NCBI GenBank assembly: GCA_025456145.1 | Contig: JALOLD010000038.1 | Location: forward strand, 1 to 32,123 | Length of the DNA: 32,123 nt | Reading direction: 5' to 3' | Source of the DNA: Thermoanaerobaculales bacterium | GTDB taxonomy: Bacteria > Acidobacteriota > Thermoanaerobaculia > Thermoanaerobaculales > Sulfomarinibacteraceae | Part shown: positions 26,701 through 32,123 of the stretch, piece by piece | How positions within the stretch are numbered: position 1 is the first letter of the stretch | Layout: every line of letters starts with the position of its first letter | The notes under the pieces: model-generated | Seen by the model: only the letters and a program-made list of their open reading frames with translations | The model's database searches: none | Told to the model about the DNA's origin: nothing | Made by a program: the position numbers and the translations under genes

Positions 26701-29700
26701 CTCGGTCACCCACCCCGAGGTCGAGGTCGATCTCGGAGTCTACTGGCGCCCGCTCGAGGAGACGATCTACGACGACGCGTCCAATTCCGTGACCGCGATC
26801 GACGGCAACGGCCACGCCACGGTGTCGGTCTTCGATGCCGAGGGACGGCTCGTCCGGGTCGTCAACCCGCTCGGGGCGTCGAGGACGGTGGCGTACGACT
26901 CCGCCGGCAACAAGGAACGTGAGTCGACCTTCTCCGACTCCGCCACCCAGCCGTTCTTCACGACCTATGCCATCGACCGGGCCGGGCGCGTCTACCGACG
27001 AGAGGAGCCCGACGGCCGCTTCACCGACTACGCGTACGACGGGGTCGGCAACGTCACCGTCGAGAGCCTCTACCCGCACGGCGCGCCACCCGCCGAGGCG
27101 CGGGTCACGAGCTTCGACCGCGACGAGCTTCACCGCGTCATCCGGACGACCCGCGACCCGGACGGCCTCGCCGCCACGATCTCGTCCCTGCTCGACGGCG
27201 AGGGCAACGTGCTCCGAGCAACCGACGCCGAGGGGCGCGTCACGACGCACCGGTATGACGAGCTCGGTCGACTGATCGAGACGAGCGGTCCCGAGTGGCG
27301 GCCGGGGTCGCCGACCACCACCCGCTTCTTCCACGACGGCAACGGCAACCTCGAGCGTGAGCTGCGCCTCAACCAGCGGATCGAGGCCGACGGGAGCTGG
27401 ACCGACGCCAACCGGGAACGTCTGACCACCTCCGACGAGCTCGACCGGCCGATCGTCGTCACCGATGCCGAGGGCCACTCCTCCCGCACCCGCTACGACC
27501 TCGCCGGCAACATCGCCGAGGAGATCGACCGCCGGGGCAGCCGAATATCCCACGACCACGACGCGCTCAATCGGCGCACCAGGACGACACAGCACCTCAC
27601 CGACCCGGACACCGGCGCTCCCTGGCAGGTGGTGACCCGGCGGGTCTTCGACGCGATGGGTAACCTCCGCCACGAGCTCCAGCCCAACGGTGGCCACGTC
27701 ACCCACGTCTACGACGCCGCGAACCGCCTGCTGGCGAGCAGCGACGACATCGGCCCGCTCGTCGCCTTCGCCTACGACGCGCGCGGCAACCCGGTCGTGC
27801 GGACCGACGGCAACGGCCACCAGGACCTCAACATCTTCGACCCCTTCGACCGCCTCATCAGGACGACGCGACCCGCCGTCCGCTCGGAGGGTTACACCTA
27901 CGACGTGGCCGGCAACCGGGTGCAGCTCGAGGACGGCCGGGGCAACTCCACCGACTCCCACTACGACCTCCTCGACCGGCTCGTCCTCGTCGAGTACCCC
28001 GCGGTCGACGGCGTCCGATCCACCGAGTCGGCGACCTACGACCTGGTCGGCAACCGGCTGACCGCCACCGACCGCAACGGCCACACCACGACCTTCGTCT
28101 ACGACGACCTCGACCGGGTGGTCGAGGTCCGCGACCCGCCGCTCGCCGGCCCGCCGGCCGCCCAGTACACCCTGACCTCGACCTATGACGCCCTCGGCGC
28201 CCGGGTGGCCGAGGTCGACCGGCGGGGCATCCCGTCGCGCTGGGTGGTCGACCGCGAGGGTCGGACGGTCGAGACCCACCGCGACGGCATCCTCATCGCG
28301 GCGACGGTCTACGACCCGGCCGGCAACCCCGAGCTCGTCACCGACGCCAACGGCCACGCCACCCGCACCGTCTACGACGAGCGCAACCTCCCGGTCCGGG
28401 TCGAGCGGCCCGAGCAGGTCGTCGAGACCCTCACCCGCGACGCCATGGGCGACGTCGTGCGCTCGCTCGACGGCGAGGGGACCGAGACGCTGCACGGCTA
28501 CGACCTGCGCCGCCGGCTGGCCAGCCAGACCAACGGCGCCGGCGAGACCACCGTCCTCGGCTACGACCTCGCCGACAACCTGACCAACGTTCGCCGTCCG
28601 CTCGGCGAGGCCTGGACCTGGACCCGGGTCTACGACGCCGGCAACCGCCTGGTCCGGGTGGTCGACCCCCTGGGCAACCGCACCCTCTACGAGTACGACC
28701 AGCTCCACAACCTCACCGCCACCTTCGACGCCAACGACCGCGCTGTCTACTACGACTACGACGCCCTCGACCGGCTGCGCGCCGTCCGCTACCCGGACGG
28801 GGCCCGGCGCGACCTCGCCTACGACCCCAACGGCAACCTCCTCTCCGCCACCGACCCCAAGGGCCAGACCGTCACGTCGCTATACGACGAGCTCAACCGC
28901 GAGGTCCTCCGGCTCTACTCGGCTCCCGCCCACCCAGTGGGCGAGGTCCTCCAGTCGATCGCCTTCGCCTGGGACCCGAGCTCGAACCTCCTCGACGCGG
29001 TCGAGTCCTACGCGGGGGGCACGCGCACGACCCACCAGGAGTGGGACCGCTTCGACCGCCTCGACCGGGTCGTCGACGGCTTTGGCAAGGTCCTCGACTA
29101 CGGCTACGACCTCAACGGCAACCGCACCTCCCTCGTCGACCCGGACGGCGAGCTGACCGCTTACGCCTACGACGCCCTCAACCGCCTCGACACGGTGACC
29201 CTGCCGGGTGCCGCCAGCCCCGCCAGCTACACCTGGCGCCGCAATGGCCTGCTCGACCGCATCGCCTACCCCAACGGCACGACCGCCGCCTTCGCCTACG
29301 ACGACGCCCTGCGGCTCGAGGCGGTCGACCACCTCGGCCCGGGTGGCGCACCGATCGCGACGTTCGACTACGCCTACGACCTCAACGGCAACCGCACCCG
29401 CCAGACCGAGATCAACGGCGGCCCCGCCGAGACCACGACCTACGCCTACGACCTCGCCGACCGCCTCTTCCGGGTCGCCTACCCGGACCGCACCACGACC
29501 TACGGCTTTGACCCCGTCGGCAACCGCATCGCCGAGCGCTCCCTCGACCCCCTCGGCGCTCTCCTCGACGACCGCCTCTACGCCTACGACAACCGAAACC
29601 GCCTCACCACCGTCGACGACCTCCTCGACCCCGCCGCCTCGATCGCCTACGCCCACGACCTCAACGGCAACCGCACCCGCCGCTCCCAGGGCGCCACCGT

Positions 29701-31375
29701 CCTCGACCTCCGCTACGACGCCCGCGACCAGCTCCTCGAGGTCGACGTCGACGGCAGCCAGGCCTGGACCTTCAGCTTCGACTACCGCGGCCTGCGGGTC
29801 GCCAAGTGGGGATCGGCCGGCCTGCTCAACGCCACCTACGACGGCCACGCCCTCCTCCAGCAACACTCCGCCCTCGGCGACCCCGTCGCCACCTTCCGCT
29901 ACGGCCCCGACCGCCTCCTCGCCGTCGACCACTTCTCCCAGGGCCGCGCCCTCTACCACCACGACGCCCTCGGCTCCCCGATCGCCCTCACCGACCCCGC
30001 CGGGCTCCCCCTCAACCGCTCCACCTACGACGCCTGGGGCAACTACCGCGCGCAGAGTGGTAGTCACTGGAACCCCTTCGGCTTCACCGGCCACGAGTAC
30101 GACCCCGAAACGGGTCTCTACTACGCTAAGGCACGCTTCTACGACCCCGAAGTGGGGAGGTTTCTGACGGAGGATCCGGCGGAGCCGGATCTCACCAACC
30201 CGCCGAGCTTGCACCGGTACCTGTATGCGTATGGGAATCCGACCGTGTGGGTCGATCCGGATGGGCGCGAGTCGATCGAGGTGAGCGGTGACGGCGAGGT
30301 CTTCTGGGTCGTCGAGAAGAACTGGGTCGGTCCCATCAACCCCGAAGCCCGACGCGTCCTCATCGGCCACGCCGCCACGGAAAAGGGCCTCTTCGGCAAC
30401 AAGCCGTCAGGCGAGGTCCAGCTCCTCGACGAGTTCGGCGGGGGATTCGGTGTCCCACTTGGCGCCCTGGAGAAGAACGCGTCGCTCTTCTGGGGGCGCG
30501 ACAGCGCCGGCAGTTCGGTCCTCAATCCGTCCGACATCTCCGAGATGTCGCCGAGCATCCAGAACAAGCTCATCGCCGGCTGGATCGACGGTGAGCTGAA
30601 CCCCAGGCGGGAAGCCCGATTGTCAGCCGGCTCGACCTACATGGAGAGAACCCGAGAGCAGATGCTGGGTGGCGGCTCGGCAGACGAAGCGACCCTGCTC
30701 GGAGTCTCGGGGCAGCTCGCGCTCGGAGTCGTCGGCGCCGATCTCCCGATGGACATCCGAACACTGAAGGATGACATCACCAACTGGGAGCGCTCCCCCG
30801 ACCACCTGATGAAAACCGTCGGCGACGTGGTCGCTCTCTCGCCGGTCATCGGAGCATTCAAGTACTCCGACGAAGCTGCTCTAGCGTTGAAGAACTCCGA
30901 TGTTCCCCTTCAAGAGGCTCGCCGCCTGCTTGACGATGCGTTTGGAAACATCTCGAAACAGGGCTCAGAGAGCCCCGTTCTTTCTACCCAGCGGGAACTC
31001 TCTATCGCCGTAAACCGGCAAGGGGCGGTTGTTGATCGCTGGCTTCGAACAAGTGAGAATCGTTGGGCGCAGTTGTACCGTGCGACTGAAAACACTCATC
31101 CGAATTTTGCCAAGGGGATTCGGGGTCGGTTCCTTGATCGTAGGATGAACTCGATCTTCCAGGACGAGTTCGGTGATATCACTGGTGTCCGAATTGACCG
31201 TACCATTCCGGACTCAGGAAATGCCCTACGTCCAGATTTGTACTTGCCCACCTTAGGTCAAGGAAGCGTTATCTTTGAGGTCGGCGGTCCTTCCAAGGTC
31301 CGGAATCTCGGCAAATACGAGGACATGGCAGATCTCATAATTCCCCTCATACCAGCGCAGTGGATTGGACCTTGA
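20735..31375 (+). CDS. Secreted RHS-repeat polymorphic toxin, 3546 aa
   Basis: The signal peptide is textbook (MRAAGRRLAVAATLVALLAA..., cleavage after A27). Next come a helical Cys-containing region (28-140); a transglutaminase-like domain (about 188-340) that lacks a clear catalytic triad (see findings); a module usually found behind it in RHS proteins (about 430-780, 'NLWAVPPYLLNV'); two Big_1/invasin-type Ig domains (about 808-919 and 949-1075); a DUF6531-like RHS-entry segment (about 1469-1518, 'GVPLDFQRTYSS'); several dozen YD repeats (about 1590-3070); the RHS-associated core (about 3066-3178, 'YDAWGNY', 'YDPETGLYYAKARFYDPEVGRFL'), ending at DPDGR 3174-3178; and a 368-aa variable C-terminus. 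RHS proteins form a closed beta-cocoon around a toxic tip that is cleaved off at the core. Most RHS toxins of T6SS lack a Sec signal, whereas this one has one, so it is exported through the inner membrane first. It is coupled to the giant gene by a GTGA overlap. Confidence 0.96.
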   Translation: MRAAGRRLAVAATLVALLAAVAAPVVAGDRCTSHFPELRAFVAVAGSRATPDEATARSLTDELSIERALWTDEANRHRARLAEHGAAAGLARLDAIDAELAAVFARLEAALAARGPLDEGAVGRLLACADDTAGWTIRSTGPAIEDGPASRREPVVAAQPPDGYHEPPSGPALAVLKADPDDVWPTDPLHPVVAKAAELGHDPVAIYRFVLNEIRAEHTFGLLKSPAVVLASKCGNDADQALLLTELLRASGYPARLARGVVELPTARLLGHFGLADHTALEALLADIGIAWAPAGGGTAPAAYRVERFWCEVWIAYANFRGLELDRSGETWAVLDPELEAREEAPARRVLDEMGFDADAFLASYLAGDWCGPDLEDPFACVDPWTALAAEVDAYLYDLGDPATYASLAEPPAVQADDLPILPASMPGHVVGVSWVGLSPPADAVHHLRLVARDGGLVLLDAELDLAELVGREAALWYAPATADDEQIVAAYDGNLWAVPPYLLNVTPQLIRRGGEVVRGQAGAGMGRPFTLEVTVTTPSGATVGFSNREVTGVPTVIAVAAGDTGYAPVGDSPGSSLELLSALADDHLAQDRRFAAELAALTGLGHGHRRPSVTFVGNQVEIDGALGLVQSLDWQGLFVDVDVRSPRVAGGDGASRRAWRILTHLAASAAERTVFSDFGVTAVSADLALILADSLGVQVLTVDAGNLPTVLPTLPFPAAVLDEIEGWVLAGGTALVPAEAVGLLHWEGVGYLLLSPGDGGARYQLAGELVAEPLGGGSTADPPVEAQQEFGLALWPPTSFPVNTDPTAVVAVRKLDGFDGVEGTVGHDAPAELRVEAIDHHGARVAGVPVLFTSTAGGGELVDDAGALHTTLSVPTDEHGVARVGLRFGPDTSANPVYALREPGDEHVSQALLHLVDAVGQGYDGQGIPVDLPVSEPFWAVAFSDEPVSIRRTDTAATTFVGAVARWSDTMYLAVEDQHGNPVSNVEVSFDVLPLAIVAACTNELPAALRLDAAVFDNLSSSGEPPCGGHPVLGSCGGPSLAKRTSFAGVSAGVIAGNVVGATYTVRAAAPGLPPLGFSYTPSWNLDPITGACDAAERLLVSSSFLADENGRNVNAATPGGLFSWPVELWIDSYEPEPRAGDPPYYAGGGSWIATCGADLGLPVSNGGSATPPILDPVDWSYTTFVTTGVQPGLNRLRVQGSSFTHCATGFAFTTPLDAEVTDVWGVLPEIAGFTPSPVALTGDGRLAEPLTVAYTVEPPDYSARSVVLEVRDLDTESTTLWPGSGRTGPGQATVPRGEPIEPEHDHAATVVLNPAHPAEVRSAAAPVPVSQPIFAELTQWLVVSQQLDVLSRTTCPEHAVFSFVLNHAAAVTLTAVRNTPAGPGAPEVLIDNLVLAAGEHHFTVSPSSATPADLTLLPSEYDLELTGVSQVTGRVEAKSARAVSSYQITDTLPVGHAMVKSVDLLDGHLVISRDDLSVHGRGVPLDFQRTYSSASASPGHLGQGWTHSWLARVVETPCAELLLIGTEGSGMRFTRDGAGGWQPPAGHHGTLVRDGATHEIDYYTTAGIRYRFLPVTTLTGLPTGEWLLDFVEDPSGNRTTLVYEEGGDGLPRVKRVVEPGGRELVFHYEWRIFRYWAGDVLTRVEGPEHLEVRFSYDGRGNLVEARREGDARVERYGYEIVAFRDVLTEVQNLLNGATTLYEYSNEPLGLVGGAADIFLVGRLTEPEGGVTQLFYDTDALAADASTLTTWVRDPRNGGVGTLPTHGNPDPFDTTYTLNRYGSPTAITDPLGHTTHIAWATDDVVMTSRTDANGVTTLFDHDEHGNLLGETVEVTDVDGVVHSYAVVNSYVPPTAFDPPYLKNRVASHTDRNGSSTSFAYDGAGRLLTASIEVTDAVGATSTLTTAHTFDPVNGDRLSTTDPRGHTTTFAYDSLGNLVSSEITVTDIDGGTSVVRTTTAWDVLGRPVSRTDPRGYVTTFGHDTLGRLTSVTHPEVEVDLGVYWRPLEETIYDDASNSVTAIDGNGHATVSVFDAEGRLVRVVNPLGASRTVAYDSAGNKERESTFSDSATQPFFTTYAIDRAGRVYRREEPDGRFTDYAYDGVGNVTVESLYPHGAPPAEARVTSFDRDELHRVIRTTRDPDGLAATISSLLDGEGNVLRATDAEGRVTTHRYDELGRLIETSGPEWRPGSPTTTRFFHDGNGNLERELRLNQRIEADGSWTDANRERLTTSDELDRPIVVTDAEGHSSRTRYDLAGNIAEEIDRRGSRISHDHDALNRRTRTTQHLTDPDTGAPWQVVTRRVFDAMGNLRHELQPNGGHVTHVYDAANRLLASSDDIGPLVAFAYDARGNPVVRTDGNGHQDLNIFDPFDRLIRTTRPAVRSEGYTYDVAGNRVQLEDGRGNSTDSHYDLLDRLVLVEYPAVDGVRSTESATYDLVGNRLTATDRNGHTTTFVYDDLDRVVEVRDPPLAGPPAAQYTLTSTYDALGARVAEVDRRGIPSRWVVDREGRTVETHRDGILIAATVYDPAGNPELVTDANGHATRTVYDERNLPVRVERPEQVVETLTRDAMGDVVRSLDGEGTETLHGYDLRRRLASQTNGAGETTVLGYDLADNLTNVRRPLGEAWTWTRVYDAGNRLVRVVDPLGNRTLYEYDQLHNLTATFDANDRAVYYDYDALDRLRAVRYPDGARRDLAYDPNGNLLSATDPKGQTVTSLYDELNREVLRLYSAPAHPVGEVLQSIAFAWDPSSNLLDAVESYAGGTRTTHQEWDRFDRLDRVVDGFGKVLDYGYDLNGNRTSLVDPDGELTAYAYDALNRLDTVTLPGAASPASYTWRRNGLLDRIAYPNGTTAAFAYDDALRLEAVDHLGPGGAPIATFDYAYDLNGNRTRQTEINGGPAETTTYAYDLADRLFRVAYPDRTTTYGFDPVGNRIAERSLDPLGALLDDRLYAYDNRNRLTTVDDLLDPAASIAYAHDLNGNRTRRSQGATVLDLRYDARDQLLEVDVDGSQAWTFSFDYRGLRVAKWGSAGLLNATYDGHALLQQHSALGDPVATFRYGPDRLLAVDHFSQGRALYHHDALGSPIALTDPAGLPLNRSTYDAWGNYRAQSGSHWNPFGFTGHEYDPETGLYYAKARFYDPEVGRFLTEDPAEPDLTNPPSLHRYLYAYGNPTVWVDPDGRESIEVSGDGEVFWVVEKNWVGPINPEARRVLIGHAATEKGLFGNKPSGEVQLLDEFGGGFGVPLGALEKNASLFWGRDSAGSSVLNPSDISEMSPSIQNKLIAGWIDGELNPRREARLSAGSTYMERTREQMLGGGSADEATLLGVSGQLALGVVGADLPMDIRTLKDDITNWERSPDHLMKTVGDVVALSPVIGAFKYSDEAALALKNSDVPLQEARRLLDDAFGNISKQGSESPVLSTQRELSIAVNRQGAVVDRWLRTSENRWAQLYRATENTHPNFAKGIRGRFLDRRMNSIFQDEFGDITGVRIDRTIPDSGNALRPDLYLPTLGQGSVIFEVGGPSKVRNLGKYEDMADLIIPLIPAQWIGP
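25500..29950 (+). repeat. YD/RHS repeat tract
   Basis: This region codes for repeats of about 20-22 residues of the form 'YD..GN......D..G.....YD..GR', for example 'FAYDSLGNLVSS' and 'YAYDALNRLDTV'. Near the end the peptide 'DLNGNRT' recurs at 29108, 29378 and 29657, giving a longer period of 90-93 residues. The repeats are coding; there are no spacers as in CRISPR. Confidence 0.9.
30269..31372 (+). other. Variable C-terminal toxin region of the RHS protein, nuclease-like tip
   Basis: Residues 3179-3546 follow the DPDGR end of the core. A first part (3179-3330) is unrecognised. A hydrophobic pre-toxin-like segment follows ('GVSGQLALGVVGADLP', 'VGDVVALSPVIGAF'), then an AT-richer tip (about 3405-3546). 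The tip carries 'RPDLYLP' (D3501), a short beta-turn, 'VIFEVGGPSK' (E3515, K3521) and a closing 'LIIPL' strand. This spacing, D-x13-E followed by a basic residue, resembles the PD-(D/E)XK nuclease core, but the Lys expected two residues after the Glu is Gly 3517. The sequence does not prove catalytic competence. Alternatives are another nuclease fold or a non-nuclease tip. Confidence 0.6.
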
Positions 31376-31980
31376 ACTCAAGAATACTCCTATCTCGTTG
31401 GACGTCACGCGATTTTCTGGCCACTGTTTGGCCTGCCCTAGAGTCGCTTATGACAAACCGACAACTGGTCGGCCCAGTAGACCTCCGAGGGATGACTGTC
31501 GGTCTAATCGGCCAAATTCAAGAGCTGAGTGACTTTGACTTCCAAGATATCGAGATAGAAGAGGCTGATCTTTCATTCTCACGATTTTCCTGTTCTTTTT
31601 CCCGATGCTCGTTTACCACCTGCAATCTCGAGAAGGTCAAATTCGACACTTGTCGGATGGTCTCGAGCAGGTTCTATCAGACAAACTTCGGAGGTGTGAA
31701 CATCGCCGCCCCATTGCTCAACGATGCGTTGTTTGAAGCGTGTGATTTCTCCGGATCGAGACTCCGTGGCAGGGGAGCCAAAGCTTACGGAGCTCGGAGG
31801 GCCGAGTTTCGTAATTGTGTCTTTGGCCAATCCCGATTCGTCGGGCTTGAGCTGCGAGCATGTAGATTCATCGATTGTACGTTTGAAAACACGGTCTTTG
31901 AGAAGTGCATATTGGCCGGAACGAAGTTTGTGGGGGGCACCACCAACGGGAAGGAGTTCTTACACTGTGAGGGTTCCTGA
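31360..31980 (+). CDS. Pentapeptide-repeat protein, probable immunity protein for the RHS tip
   Basis: A 206-aa protein without a signal peptide, hence cytoplasmic. From about residue 43 to 200 it consists of pentapeptide-type coils with F or L at the centre position: 'VDLRG', 'FDFQD', 'ADLSF', 'SRFSC', 'CSFTTCNLEKVKF', 'SRFYQTNFGG', 'CDFSGSRLRG', 'AEFRNCVF', 'CRFIDCTFENTVF', 'TKFVG'. This predicts a right-handed square beta-helix, the fold of the DNA-mimicking gyrase protectors MfpA and Qnr. It is rich in Cys. The N-terminal 42 residues are not repetitive. It starts inside the end of the RHS gene (GTG 31360; TTG 31372 with a TTGA overlap and ATG 31450 are alternatives; none has a strong Shine-Dalgarno). 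Immunity genes normally sit directly behind the toxin tip, and both share the lower GC content. The immunity role is inferred from position. Confidence 0.85.
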   Translation: MDWTLNSRILLSRWTSRDFLATVWPALESLMTNRQLVGPVDLRGMTVGLIGQIQELSDFDFQDIEIEEADLSFSRFSCSFSRCSFTTCNLEKVKFDTCRMVSSRFYQTNFGGVNIAAPLLNDALFEACDFSGSRLRGRGAKAYGARRAEFRNCVFGQSRFVGLELRACRFIDCTFENTVFEKCILAGTKFVGGTTNGKEFLHCEGS

Positions 31981-32028
31981 CGTCCATCGCTCAATATTCT
32001 CGGTGCCAGCACCGGGGGCAAGATAGGT

Positions 32029-32123
32029 GTCGGGTAGACCCGGGCGGTTACCCGCCCGGGTCCCCCACAGATCCGGACGTGCGGAACTCCCGCATCCGGC
32101 TCTTCAGGCGCATGGGTTCGCTA
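32029..32123 (-). mobile_element. 3' end of a group II intron (domains V and VI), continues beyond the window
   Basis: Read on the minus strand, 32102 to 32070 form a 33-base domain V-like hairpin that begins with GAGCCGGATG, contains the AGC triad, a 13-bp interrupted stem and a 2-base CG bulge, and ends in CCGGATC. Next comes a domain VI-like hairpin: an 11-bp perfect stem (32052-32062 with 32037-32047) capped by a GTAA tetraloop, then TACCCGAC, where the A seven bases from the end could be the branch-point. The intron would end at 32029. Its reverse transcriptase would lie to the right, outside the window. The A of the G-A pair in domain V (usually G-U) and a 5-base tip loop are mild deviations. 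The style resembles bacterial class C introns. Confidence 0.75.

Noticed and set aside
22007..28708. Very long open frame on the minus strand (2233 codons), and a similar one at 8040-12716
   Set aside because: Both lie opposite recognised domains of the + strand giants. Their protein is low-complexity Arg/Gly/Asp/Val, as expected when GC-rich codons are read antisense without stop codons. No motif or ribosome site supports them.
25500..29950. Repeated short motifs as a CRISPR or other DNA repeat array
   Set aside because: The repeats are imperfect, in frame, and code for YD/RHS peptides without unique spacers.
32001..32014. Hairpin CGGTG/CACCG after the pentapeptide gene as a terminator
   Set aside because: Only 5 bp with no T-tract on either side; too weak to call.

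Overview
The window is about 70% GC over most of its length, with compact gene spacing and very long Sec-exported, multi-domain surface proteins. The 312-aa-class secreted protein near the left end (a 'GTRW...L.ITNP' beta-sandwich pattern) and the CARDB/FlgD-like/fn3 style of the giant protein resemble proteins of Acidobacteriota, particularly Thermoanaerobaculia-like lineages. That taxonomic guess rests on style alone and is tentative.

Layout. (i) 1-199: C-terminal end of an M19 membrane dipeptidase, then a weak terminator-like hairpin. (ii) 358-1036: a HigBA-type toxin-antitoxin pair, toxin first, behind a good sigma70-like promoter that contains an inverted repeat suited to autorepression. 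(iii) 1162-31980: five closely packed genes on the + strand that look like one transcription unit. They are a secreted beta-sandwich protein; a small membrane-anchored protein with a GspC/PilP-like architecture; a 6028-aa secreted giant with an HELGH metallopeptidase-like site, a squalene-cyclase-like toroid and dozens of CARDB/FlgD-like/Ig/fn3/discoidin modules; a 3546-aa secreted RHS protein with a degenerate transglutaminase-like domain and a C-terminal toxin tip; and a pentapeptide-repeat protein placed where an immunity gene belongs. The giant and the RHS gene overlap by 4 bases (GTGA) behind a strong Shine-Dalgarno, and the RHS gene and the pentapeptide gene also overlap. (iv) 32029-32123: the 3' end of a group II intron on the minus strand, which runs out of the window.

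Working model (inference): the operon encodes an exported polymorphic-toxin apparatus. The giant protein would be an adhesin/processing partner, the RHS protein a cocoon carrying a nuclease-like tip, and the pentapeptide protein would protect the producer. The GspC/PilP-like protein hints at a type II secretion-related exit route. The tip and immunity gene are clearly lower in GC (about 50%) than the RHS body, as expected of an exchangeable toxin/immunity cassette.

No stretch longer than 300 bases lacks a gene. The largest gaps are 200-396, which holds the toxin promoter, and 1037-1161, which holds a possible promoter and little else. No tRNA, rRNA or CRISPR array was seen.
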